DNA of 7,029 nt from Streptosporangiaceae bacterium (GTDB lineage: Bacteria > Actinomycetota > Actinomycetes > Streptosporangiales > Streptosporangiaceae): positions 1 through 7,029 of the forward strand of contig JASHOI010000692.1 of assembly GCA_030041195.1 (NCBI GenBank), given 5' to 3'. The stretch's first letter is position 1; each line of letters begins with the position of its first letter. The translations under genes and the position numbers were made by a program. Of the stretch, positions 1-5,571 are shown piece after piece. Below the pieces are notes generated by a model. The model had not been told where the DNA came from. It did no database searches and saw only the letters and a list, made by a program, of their open reading frames with translations.

Positions 1-207
1 GACTACGGTCATGGCGCAGCGGCGCATCCGGAAAACGTACTGGGTGAACTGCACTCCGTTGGGTAGCTCGACGTCGGCCAGGCTGATGCGGATGTGCGGG
101 GTGTCGTCCACTAGGCGTTCGCCGTGGATTAGCCACTTCGGCGGGTCCGTCACGTACTGACAGTACCGGCTGGGGCAGTTGGCGCATCTGGGATAACACT
201 CAGACAT
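1..207 (-). CDS. Probable NUDIX hydrolase, N-terminal part (cut by window edge)
   Basis: Reading leftward from ATG at 207-205, an open frame runs off the left edge after 69 codons. The visible protein has a cysteine cluster at residues 4, 8, 11 and 16 (C-x3-C-x2-C-x4-C), followed by HGERLVDDTPHIRISLADVE and then LPNGVQFTQYVFRMRRCAM. The second part resembles the first beta strands of actinobacterial NUDIX hydrolases (a 'G-x-R-x-hydrophobic...DVELPDG-x-x-F' pattern). The NUDIX box itself (GX5EX7REUXEEXGU) would lie outside the window, so the family call rests on the N-terminus alone and the substrate cannot be inferred. The cysteine spacing would suit a zinc knuckle. The start is uncertain: an in-frame ATG at 273-271, just after a TAG stop, would add 22 proline/arginine-rich residues, and neither ATG has a clear Shine-Dalgarno sequence. 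A 13-nt hairpin (208-220) sits directly in front of the chosen ATG. Confidence 0.62.
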   Translation of the reverse strand, partial: MSECYPRCANCPSRYCQYVTDPPKWLIHGERLVDDTPHIRISLADVELPNGVQFTQYVFRMRRCAMTVV

Positions 208-266
208 CGGCCGAAGGCCGTCTATGTAGGGGTGGCGGCCGGGGGGTTTTCGGGGGCGGGAATCCG

Positions 267-278
267 CGATCATGATCG
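267..278. promoter_or_regulatory. Perfect 12-bp palindrome, possible operator
   Basis: CGATCATGATCG at this position equals its own reverse complement. It covers the more upstream in-frame ATG (273-271) of the NUDIX frame. A dimeric repressor site or a DNA-methylation target (it contains two GATC sequences) are both possible. A chance palindrome is also possible, and no regulator gene is visible nearby. Confidence 0.25.
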
Positions 279-585
279 TCTACGGCCCAGCCGGCGCCTG
301 GTCTTGCGGGCTTGCGCTTAGGGCTAGCTGCCGGGCCGATGGTCGTCGGCCTTGGGCGGGACACTTCGTGCTGTTGCCTGCGCTTGGTGCAGTGTTCCTT
401 CCTGGAGTTTGATCTTCCCGCCTAAGCGGCGGCTGACGTTACGATTGTGCGCGAGGCCAGCCGCCCAGTGGCAGGCTCAACGCCTCACGGAACCACGCCG
501 CGCGGGCGGTAGTTGTGAGGTCCACTCGATGGTCAGGCGCCTGCAGAGGTCGGTGGTGATGATCTTTTCGGATTTGCCATGGCCC

Positions 586-606
586 CCATTAGGTATCCAT
601 TAGGTA
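586..606. repeat. Two 10-bp direct repeats spaced one helical turn
   Basis: CCATTAGGTA occurs at 586-595 and again at 597-606, separated by one base, giving an 11-bp period. Both copies therefore lie on the same face of the helix, as in sites bound by tandem protein monomers. The unit is AT-richer than its surroundings. It is about 310-380 bases upstream of the NUDIX start and about 150 bases beyond the pepN stop, so its target gene, if any, is unclear. Only two copies are present, so it is not an iteron array. Confidence 0.5.
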
Positions 607-730
607 CTTGGGTTCAGCCACCAAGATCATGGAATGTAGCGGCCTGGCGCGTCTAGAACGGGCCTGGGTTTGGATCAGGTGGCCGAATCTGCGGCGTCCG
701 TATACCAGGCGTCAGCACCCTTCCCGTACG

Positions 731-748
731 CGGTGGCCGCGGCCGCCG
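731..748 (-). terminator. Possible pepN terminator hairpin
   Basis: CGGTGGCCGCGGCCGCCG is a near-perfect inverted repeat lying 4-21 bases after the pepN stop codon. It can form a stem of about seven base pairs, including one G-U type pair in one of the two possible transcripts, around a four-base loop. No U-tract follows, which is common for actinobacterial terminators. The position is right, but in this GC-rich DNA such a structure could arise by chance. Confidence 0.35.
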
Positions 749-751
749 AGG

Positions 752-3298
752 CTAGCCTGCCTGGGCGTCCCGCTCGCGGCAGCGCAGCGCGCGGGCCACG
801 TCGTCCCTGCCCTCGGTCAGCAGCCGGTACAACGCCGCCGGAGCCGCCATCCGCTCGATGTAATCGCCGGCGGCCGCGATGGCCTTTGGCGTGATCTTCC
901 ACGACGGGTAGGCGTACTCGACGAAGTGCTGCGCCATGTCCGAGCTCCAGTCCCGCCAGATGCCGGGCACGACGTCGAAGTACCGGCTCACGTACGGCTC
1001 CAGGAGCTCTTCCGCGTCCGGGTCGGCGAACCCGCTGAGCGTGGCACGGAACGTCGCGTTCGACAGCCTCCCACTGGTGATCTGGTCCCAGGCCACCGCC
1101 TTGGCCGCCGGGTCGGGGAACGCCGCGCGGCACGCCGCGGCGTGCCTGGCACCCGCGTCCGTGGCGTCCCTGGCCAGCTCGGCGTCGACCTCGCCGAGCC
1201 CGGCGGCGCCGCGGCTGGCCAGCCGGTACAGCAGCTGCCAGCGCAGGTCGGTGTCGACGGCGAGACCCTCGATCGCCGCTGAGCCGTCCCGCAGCCCGGC
1301 CAGCAGCGCCAGGTCGTCGGGGGAGGTGGCCACGCTGGTGAACACCTGGGCGTAGCCGAGCTGACGGTCCGAGCCTGGCCCGGCCCGATACAGCAGATCC
1401 CGCACGGCGCGGGCGATCTGGTCGAGCCCGGCGCGGCGCCAGGCCGGATCGGCGAACCGGCGTACCGCGGTCGCGGCCCGGCGCAGCACGGTCTGCAGGA
1501 CCGTGATGTCCTCGATCGCGTCCACGCCGGACAGGGCCAGGCGCACGTAGTCACGTGCGGGGAATTCCGCGTCCCGGCACATGTCCCACGTGGCGGCCCA
1601 GCACAGCGCGGCCGGCAGCGACTCGGCGAACTGGCCGCTGCCGCCGATGAGCGCGCGCAGCGAATGGGCGTCCAGCCGGATCTTGGTGTAGGTCAGGTCG
1701 TCGTCGTTGACGAGGACCAGGTCGGGCCGCTGCTGGCCGATCAGCTCCGGCACCTCGGTGCGCTCGCCGTCGATGTCGATCTCGACCCGTTGCCTGCGGG
1801 CCAGGCCGGGGCCTTCCAGACCCTCGGTGCCGCGGTCGTACAGCCCGATCGCGATGCGGTGCGGGCGCAGCACCGGATGGCTGGCGGGCGCCTCCTGCAG
1901 GACCGCGAACTCGGCGAATCTGCCGTCGGCGTCGAGCACGTACTCCGGCCGCAGCGTGTTCACCCCCGCGGTCTCCAGCCACAACTTCGACCAGCCCGCG
2001 AGATCACGTCCCGACGCCTCTTCCAGCGCCGCGAGCAGGTCGCCGAGCGTCGCGTTGCCCCACGCGTGCAGCCCGAAGTAACGGCGCACCCCGGTGCGGA
2101 AATTCTCCGCGCCCACGTACGCGACGAGCTGCTTGAGCACTGCCGCGCCCTTGGCATAGGTGATCCCGTCGAAGTTGACCTCGACGGCCTCGATGTCGGG
2201 GATGTCGGCCGCGACCGGGTGCGTGGAAGGCAGCTGGTCCTGCCGGTACGCCGTCGCCTCCCAGGTCTGCGCGAACGAGGTCCAGGCGCTGCTCCAGCGG
2301 GTGGCCTCGGCCTGCGCCGTGATGCCGGCCCAGGTGGCAAACGACTCGTTCAGCCACAGGTCGTCCCACCAGCGCATCGTGACCAGGTCGCCGAACCACA
2401 TGTGCGCCATTTCGTGCAGGATCGTCTCGGCGCGCGCCTCCCGGTAGCTGTCCGTCACGCGCGACCGGAACACGTAGGCCTCGAGGAACGTGACGCAGCC
2501 CGCGTTCTCCATCGCGCCGGCCTTGAACTCGGGGACGAACAGCTGGTCGTACTTGCCGAACGGGTAACGCACCCCGAACGTGGCGTGGAAATAGTCGAAG
2601 CCCTGCCTGGTGACCTCGAAGATCTCGTCCGGGTCCAGGTAGCTGGCCAGCGACTGGCGGCAGAAGATGCCCAGCGGGATCCCGTCGTGCTCACCGCGTA
2701 CCACGTGGTACGGGCCGGCCGCGACCGCGGTGATGTAGGTCGGCAGCACCGCCGTCGGCGGGAACGTCCAGAGCGCCGTCTGGTTCTGCGGCGCCTGCGC
2801 GACCGTCTCCGGCGCCGTGTTCGAGACCACCTGCCAGCCCTGCCCGGCGGTGACCTCGAACTGGAAGGTGGCCTTCAGGTCCGGCTGGTCGAAGCAGGCG
2901 TAGACCCGATGCGCGTCGAAGGTCTCGAGATCGGTGTACATGTAGACGCCGCCGTCGGCGGGGTCGGTGAACCGGTGCAGGCCCTCGCCCGAGCGCGAAT
3001 AGGCGCAGTCGGCAGCGACCCGCAGTTCGTTGCTCGCGGCGAGGCCGTCCAGCCTGATCCGGTTCCCGTCGAAGCTCTCCGGCGCGACGCGGACGCCGTT
3101 GAGCGTGATCTCGCGGGCCGCCGGCGCGGTCAGGTCGATGAACGTCGACGCCCGGGGGCTGGAGCAGCGGAAGCTGACCGTGGTCACCGAGGCGAACGTG
3201 CTGTCACCGCCGGTCAGGTCCAGTTCGACGCGGTAGGACTCCACGTCGAGTAGTCGGGCGCGTTCCCGCGCTTCATCGCGCGTGAGATTGCTGGTCAC
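752..3298 (-). CDS. pepN: Aminopeptidase N, M1 family zinc metallopeptidase
   Basis: This 848-residue protein is a cytoplasmic zinc aminopeptidase that removes N-terminal residues from peptides in protein turnover. The N-terminal beta-sheet domain covers about residues 15-200. The exopeptidase motif GAMEN is at 261-265. The zinc site is HEMAH at 295-299 with the third ligand Glu318 in NESFAT, giving the M1 spacing HEXXH-x18-E. Tyr381 in YAKGAAVLKQL fits the transition-state-stabilising tyrosine. A helical ERAP1-like C-terminal domain fills about 520-835. Length and both termini match the roughly 850-residue actinobacterial PepN, and no signal peptide is seen. The start is GTG at 3298-3296, preceded by GGAAGGGG with an 8-base gap, and it leaves the family's conserved N-terminus (NLTRDEA...) intact. 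The gene is transcribed divergently from the nitroreductase, the same arrangement as Rv2467 and Rv2466c. All catalytic residues are present and nothing looks broken. Confidence 0.97.
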   Translation of the reverse strand: MTSNLTRDEARERARLLDVESYRVELDLTGGDSTFASVTTVSFRCSSPRASTFIDLTAPAAREITLNGVRVAPESFDGNRIRLDGLAASNELRVAADCAYSRSGEGLHRFTDPADGGVYMYTDLETFDAHRVYACFDQPDLKATFQFEVTAGQGWQVVSNTAPETVAQAPQNQTALWTFPPTAVLPTYITAVAAGPYHVVRGEHDGIPLGIFCRQSLASYLDPDEIFEVTRQGFDYFHATFGVRYPFGKYDQLFVPEFKAGAMENAGCVTFLEAYVFRSRVTDSYREARAETILHEMAHMWFGDLVTMRWWDDLWLNESFATWAGITAQAEATRWSSAWTSFAQTWEATAYRQDQLPSTHPVAADIPDIEAVEVNFDGITYAKGAAVLKQLVAYVGAENFRTGVRRYFGLHAWGNATLGDLLAALEEASGRDLAGWSKLWLETAGVNTLRPEYVLDADGRFAEFAVLQEAPASHPVLRPHRIAIGLYDRGTEGLEGPGLARRQRVEIDIDGERTEVPELIGQQRPDLVLVNDDDLTYTKIRLDAHSLRALIGGSGQFAESLPAALCWAATWDMCRDAEFPARDYVRLALSGVDAIEDITVLQTVLRRAATAVRRFADPAWRRAGLDQIARAVRDLLYRAGPGSDRQLGYAQVFTSVATSPDDLALLAGLRDGSAAIEGLAVDTDLRWQLLYRLASRGAAGLGEVDAELARDATDAGARHAAACRAAFPDPAAKAVAWDQITSGRLSNATFRATLSGFADPDAEELLEPYVSRYFDVVPGIWRDWSSDMAQHFVEYAYPSWKITPKAIAAAGDYIERMAAPAALYRLLTEGRDDVARALRCRERDAQAG

Positions 3299-3413
3299 TG
3301 CGGTGGCCCCTTCCCGGGCTGGCGTTCGGAGAATGATCGCACGTCAACCCGTGGAATGACCGGGCCAGCCCCCCGGTTATCAGCAGGGTCAGCCCGCCCC
3401 CGGAGGAGTATTC
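3299..3413. promoter_or_regulatory. Divergent promoter region, pepN / nitroreductase
   Basis: These 115 bases separate two divergent genes and should carry both promoters. On the minus strand, TTGACG at 3347-3342 matches a -35 element and lies about 44 bases before the pepN start, but I see no good -10 at the normal spacing. On the plus strand, TGACCG near 3357 and TTATCA near 3377 are a weak, closely spaced pair ahead of the nitroreductase. Ribosome-binding sites at both ends are clear: GGAGGAG at 3402-3408 for the nitroreductase, and GGAAGGGG (minus strand, 3314-3307) for pepN. The promoter function is inferred mostly from gene layout. Confidence 0.4.
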
Positions 3414-4028
3414 ATGGCCCAGCAGGAGCCAACCGCCGTCGATTTCTGGTTTGACCCGCTATGCCCGTGGGCGTGGATCGCGTCGCGATGGCTGCTCGAG
3501 GTTGAGCAGGTGCGCCCGGTGGCGGCGCGCTGGCACGTGATGAGCCTCGCCGTGCTCAACGAGGGCAGGGACCTGCCCGAGCAGTACCAGGAGCTGATGG
3601 CCCAGGCCTGGGGACCGGTGCGGGTCGCGATCGCCGCCGAGCAGAAGTTCGGCCCCGAGGCGCTGCTGCCGCTGTACACCGCGCTCGGCACCAGGTTCCA
3701 CCACGAGCAGGCGCCGAAGGACCGGGCGACGATCGAAGCCGCGCTGGCCGAGGCGGGCCTGCCGGCGGACCTGGCGGACGCGATGGACGACCCGTCGTAC
3801 GACGAGGCGCTCCGGGCGTCGACCGCCGACGGCATGGACCGGGTCGGCTACGAGGTCGGCACGCCGGTGATCTCGGTAGACGGCGTCTCCTTCTTCGGTC
3901 CGGTGGTCTCACCGATCCCGCGCGGCGACGCCGCGGCCAGGCTCTGGGACGGCGTGCTCGCCGTTGCCGGGACCGACGGCTTCTTTGAGCTGAAGCGCAG
4001 CCGCACCAGGGACCCGATCTTCACCTGA
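3414..4028 (+). CDS. Mycothiol-dependent nitroreductase, Rv2466c family (DsbA-like)
   Basis: The 204-residue product aligns along its whole length with M. tuberculosis Rv2466c, a thioredoxin-fold DsbA-family oxidoreductase that uses mycothiol and reduces nitro compounds. Shared stretches include DFWFDPLCPW (10-19), HVMSLAVLNE (41-50), AWGPVRVAIAAEQ (65-77), the cis-proline segment VGTPVISVDG (148-157) with Pro151, FFGPVVSPIPRG (160-171) and FFELKRSRT (190-198). The active-site nucleophile is Cys17. The usual second cysteine of CPWC is Ala20 here (CPWA), so a disulfide within the motif cannot form and a one-cysteine mechanism with mycothiol is expected. ATG at 3414 follows GGAGGAG with a 5-base gap. 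No signal peptide is seen, so it is cytoplasmic. It is divergent from pepN and reads toward rpiB, as in M. tuberculosis. A role in oxidative or electrophile stress defence is inferred from the family. Confidence 0.93.
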   Translation: MAQQEPTAVDFWFDPLCPWAWIASRWLLEVEQVRPVAARWHVMSLAVLNEGRDLPEQYQELMAQAWGPVRVAIAAEQKFGPEALLPLYTALGTRFHHEQAPKDRATIEAALAEAGLPADLADAMDDPSYDEALRASTADGMDRVGYEVGTPVISVDGVSFFGPVVSPIPRGDAAARLWDGVLAVAGTDGFFELKRSRTRDPIFT

Positions 4029-4029
4029 T

Positions 4030-4113
4030 CCCGGGGCATCCGTCCCCGTCCCCGGGGCACCCGTCCCCATCCCCGGGCCACCGGCCCCCATCCCCGGGCC
4101 ACCCGCGCCCGGC
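4030..4113. repeat. Four 21-bp GC-rich tandem repeats between nitroreductase and rpiB
   Basis: Four back-to-back 21-base units start at 4030, 4051, 4072 and 4093. Each begins CCCGGG, and the first three end in CCCC-R-TC. Units 1 and 2 differ at two positions; units 3 and 4 are more diverged. The array starts two bases after the nitroreductase stop codon and ends 15 bases before the rpiB start, so it fills almost the whole gap. The CCCGGG palindrome in each unit and the dense G-runs on the minus strand could form hairpins or a G-quadruplex. It could act as a terminator or attenuator, or simply be a length-variable minisatellite. Confidence 0.85.
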
Positions 4114-4128
4114 GGTTCTGACAGACTG

Positions 4129-4611
4129 GTGCCCGTGCGCGTCTACCTAGGATCCGATCACGCGGGTTTCGTGCTGAAGGGCCACCTCATCGAGTGGCTG
4201 AAGCAGGCAGGCCACGATCCGGTCGACTGCGGCCCGGACGCCGAGCGCGATGACGACGACTACCCGCCGTACGTCATGCGCGCGGCCGACGCCGCCGTCA
4301 AGGACCCGAGCAGCCTGGGCATCATCATCGGCGGCTCGGGAAACGGCGAGGCGATCGCCGCGAACAAGATACGCGGGGTGCGGGCCGCGATCGCCTGGAG
4401 CGAGGAAACGGCCCAGCTCGCCCGGCTGCACAACAACGCGAACGTGCTCAGCCTCGGGGCCCGCATGTACTCCATCGAGGACGCGATGTCGTTCGCGCGG
4501 GTCTTCGTCAGCACCGACTTCTCCGGCGCGTCGAGGCATGCCAGGCGGCTGGCGGAGATCGCCGACTACGAGGCCACGGGGGAACTGCCGCCACTGCCGG
4601 CCGAGACCTAG
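4129..4611 (+). CDS. rpiB: Ribose-5-phosphate isomerase B
   Basis: The enzyme interconverts ribose 5-phosphate and ribulose 5-phosphate in the non-oxidative pentose phosphate pathway in the cytoplasm. The 160-residue protein matches the RpiB/LacAB family over its length: YLGSDHAGF (6-14) with Asp10 and His11, the phosphate-binding loop GGSGNGE (68-74), LHNNANVLSLGARM (100-113), and an arginine-rich C-terminal segment SRHARR (135-140). Glu74 replaces the catalytic cysteine of E. coli RpiB and corresponds to the catalytic glutamate (Glu75) of M. tuberculosis RpiB, so this is the actinobacterial type. GTG at 4129 is taken as start. A second in-frame GTG at 4135 would align with the MRVYLG beginning of many relatives. 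Neither has a convincing Shine-Dalgarno sequence. It lies downstream of the nitroreductase across the repeat array and is followed after 5 bases by the SET gene. Confidence 0.96.
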   Translation: MPVRVYLGSDHAGFVLKGHLIEWLKQAGHDPVDCGPDAERDDDDYPPYVMRAADAAVKDPSSLGIIIGGSGNGEAIAANKIRGVRAAIAWSEETAQLARLHNNANVLSLGARMYSIEDAMSFARVFVSTDFSGASRHARRLAEIADYEATGELPPLPAET

Positions 4612-4616
4612 CGTTC

Positions 4617-5132
4617 GTGATCGTTTCCACTTACATCTCGCCCAAGGCGGTCAAGGGCCGGCCGAGCGAGATCGCGGGCCGCGGGCTGATGGCGGTGGCG
4701 CCGATAGCCGCCGGCGAGATCGTGGCGATCAAGGGCGGTCACCTCGTCGACACCGGCACCCTGAACACGCTGCCGGAACGACTGCGCAACTCCAACGTCC
4801 AGATTGCCGACGGCTTCTATCTGGTGGCCCTCGACGAGGCCGAGTACGAGCCGGTCATGCTGTTCATCAACCACTCCTGCGAGCCCAACGTCGGGTTCGC
4901 CGGCAACATCGTGCTGGTCGCCATGCGGGACGTGGCCGCGGGAGAGGAGCTGACCACCGACTACGCGCTGTTCGACGACGAGGACGACCCGATGGTCTGC
5001 AGCTGCGGCACGCCATCGTGCCGTGGCACGATCAGCGGCCGCGACTGGCAGCTGCCGGAACTGCAGCGCAGATACGGCAGCTATTTCTCCTGGTACCTGC
5101 TGCGCCGCTTCGCCCCGTCCGGGGGCGGCTAG
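4617..5132 (+). CDS. SET-domain protein-lysine methyltransferase
   Basis: This 171-residue protein is a compact bacterial SET-domain enzyme, expected to transfer methyl groups from S-adenosylmethionine to lysine side chains. Visible motifs in order: GRG (21-23) with the following LMAVAPIAAGEIV, the SAM/active-site motif FINHSCEPN (83-91), GEELTTDY (109-116) with the conserved catalytic Tyr116, and a post-SET zinc motif C-x-C-x4-C at Cys128, Cys130 and Cys135, which can be completed by Cys88. The tail (DWQLPELQRRYGSYFSWYLL, 143-162) is the helical end often seen in bacterial members. No pre-SET domain, signal peptide or membrane segment is present. GTG at 4617 starts 5 bases after the rpiB stop, with no strong ribosome-binding site, which suggests translational coupling. 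The substrate is unknown; ribosomal or nucleoid proteins are possibilities only. In M. tuberculosis a nei glycosylase gene occupies the place after rpiB. Confidence 0.9.
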   Translation: MIVSTYISPKAVKGRPSEIAGRGLMAVAPIAAGEIVAIKGGHLVDTGTLNTLPERLRNSNVQIADGFYLVALDEAEYEPVMLFINHSCEPNVGFAGNIVLVAMRDVAAGEELTTDYALFDDEDDPMVCSCGTPSCRGTISGRDWQLPELQRRYGSYFSWYLLRRFAPSGGG

Positions 5133-5141
5133 CCGGCCGCC
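5124..5141. terminator. Palindromic hairpin between convergent SET and DinB genes
   Basis: GGCGGC (5124-5129) and GCCGCC (5136-5141) form a perfect 6-bp stem around a 6-base loop that contains the TAG stop of the SET gene. It lies 4 bases past the stop codon of the minus-strand DinB remnant. A second short stem, GCCCC/GGGGC, begins just before it. Only 12 bases separate the two convergent reading frames, so one symmetric hairpin could end both transcripts. There is no U-tract, so the terminator role is inferred from position and symmetry. Confidence 0.45.
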
Positions 5142-5144
5142 GCG

Positions 5145-5553
5145 TCACTCCCCGGTGCTGCCGTCGATGGTCTCCCGGATGATGTCGGCGTGCCCGGCGT
5201 GCCTGGCGACCTCCTCGATGTGGTGCAGCAGCACCCATCGCAGGTTGTGGTCGGGCTCCATGGCGCACGGCGCGTCGAGGCCGGCGGCGGCCACGATTTG
5301 CCGCGACTCCGCTACCTGCTCCCGGTAGAAGCCGAGCCAGTGCTCGACGGTGTCGTGGTCGCCGACGTTCCCAGAGCGCGCAGTGCTTCAGGATCCCGAG
5401 CAGCGACAGTGAGCTCGCGGTCGGCGCCGTCCTGGCCTGCTCGTCGGTGACGCCGTCAACCTTGCGTAACAGGATGTCCCGCTGGCGGTCCAGGAACTCG
5501 GTCAGTCCTTCCCGCTCCGAGGTCGGCGCGGGCTTTGGCTCGGATCTGGCCAC
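5145..5553 (-). pseudogene. DinB/DUF664-family gene, frameshifted with internal deletion
   Basis: From GTG at 5553-5551 the first 62 codons read as the N-terminus of a DinB/DUF664 four-helix-bundle protein, including EGLTEFLDRQRDILLRKVDG and LGILKHCALWE (His57 is in the position of a usual metal ligand). After Glu62 (5370-5368) the family similarity stops in that frame. It resumes one base later in another frame at 5366 and runs to the TGA at 5147-5145. That part contains VEHWLGFYREQVAESRQI and the typical C-terminal signature LRWVLLHHIEEVARHAGHAD. The two parts add up to about 135 residues against roughly 165-175 for intact relatives. The stretch after 'ER' that normally carries a WF...W segment is missing, so about 90-100 bases appear deleted and the junction shifted the frame. 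Intact relatives are metal-binding proteins, some of them thiol-dependent transferases. The first frame alone continues open past the true end. It follows the S33 peptidase gene by 18 bases. Confidence 0.78.
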
Positions 5554-5571
5554 CCGAGCATGGTACTCAGC

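Larger units (their letters stand above)
208..751. other. Non-coding region between pepN 3' end and NUDIX gene
   Basis: No convincing gene is visible in this roughly 540-base stretch. Its GC content looks lower than in the flanking genes, and open frames on either strand are short, lack ribosome-binding sites and show no recognisable domain. It should contain the end of the pepN transcript at its right side and the NUDIX promoter at its left. Structures seen: a hairpin at 208-220 (CGGCC-GAA-GGCCG), a perfect 12-bp palindrome at 267-278, an inverted repeat GGCCGA/TCGGCC at 334-339 and 346-351, a pair of 10-bp direct repeats at 586-606, and a GC-rich hairpin at 731-748. On the minus strand, two short peptide-like stretches in different frames between about 580 and 450 might be the remains of a small gene, but I cannot assign them to a family. 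Confidence 0.5.

Noticed and set aside
352..603. 83-codon plus-strand frame in the intergenic region
   Set aside because: There is no ribosome-binding site and no recognisable domain, and the composition is atypical for the genes around it. It ends in the direct-repeat region.
608..1282. 224-codon plus-strand frame starting in the intergenic region
   Set aside because: Most of it is antisense to the pepN C-terminus, and the product is arginine-rich with no recognisable domain.
1664..3253. Long 529-codon plus-strand open frame inside pepN
   Set aside because: It is antisense to a full-length, motif-complete pepN. Its arginine/valine/glycine-rich product shows no domain and is the usual high-GC shadow frame.
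3848..4102. Minus-strand 84-codon frame with a heptad-like repeat (ARGWGPV/ARGWGRV)
   Set aside because: The peptide repeat is only the 21-bp DNA repeat read in a frame divisible by three. The rest is antisense to the nitroreductase, and I see no ribosome-binding support.
4030..4113. CRISPR array
   Set aside because: The repeats are directly adjacent with no unique spacers, and no cas gene is nearby.
4250..5182. 310-codon plus-strand open frame across rpiB and SET
   Set aside because: It overlaps two well-recognised genes in another frame and is dominated by arginine, proline, threonine and serine, with no domain.
5032..5553. Intact 173-residue protein from the DinB start codon
   Set aside because: After residue 62 this frame becomes arginine/alanine-rich nonsense and runs antisense into the SET gene. 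The family C-terminus is found in a different frame ending at 5145.
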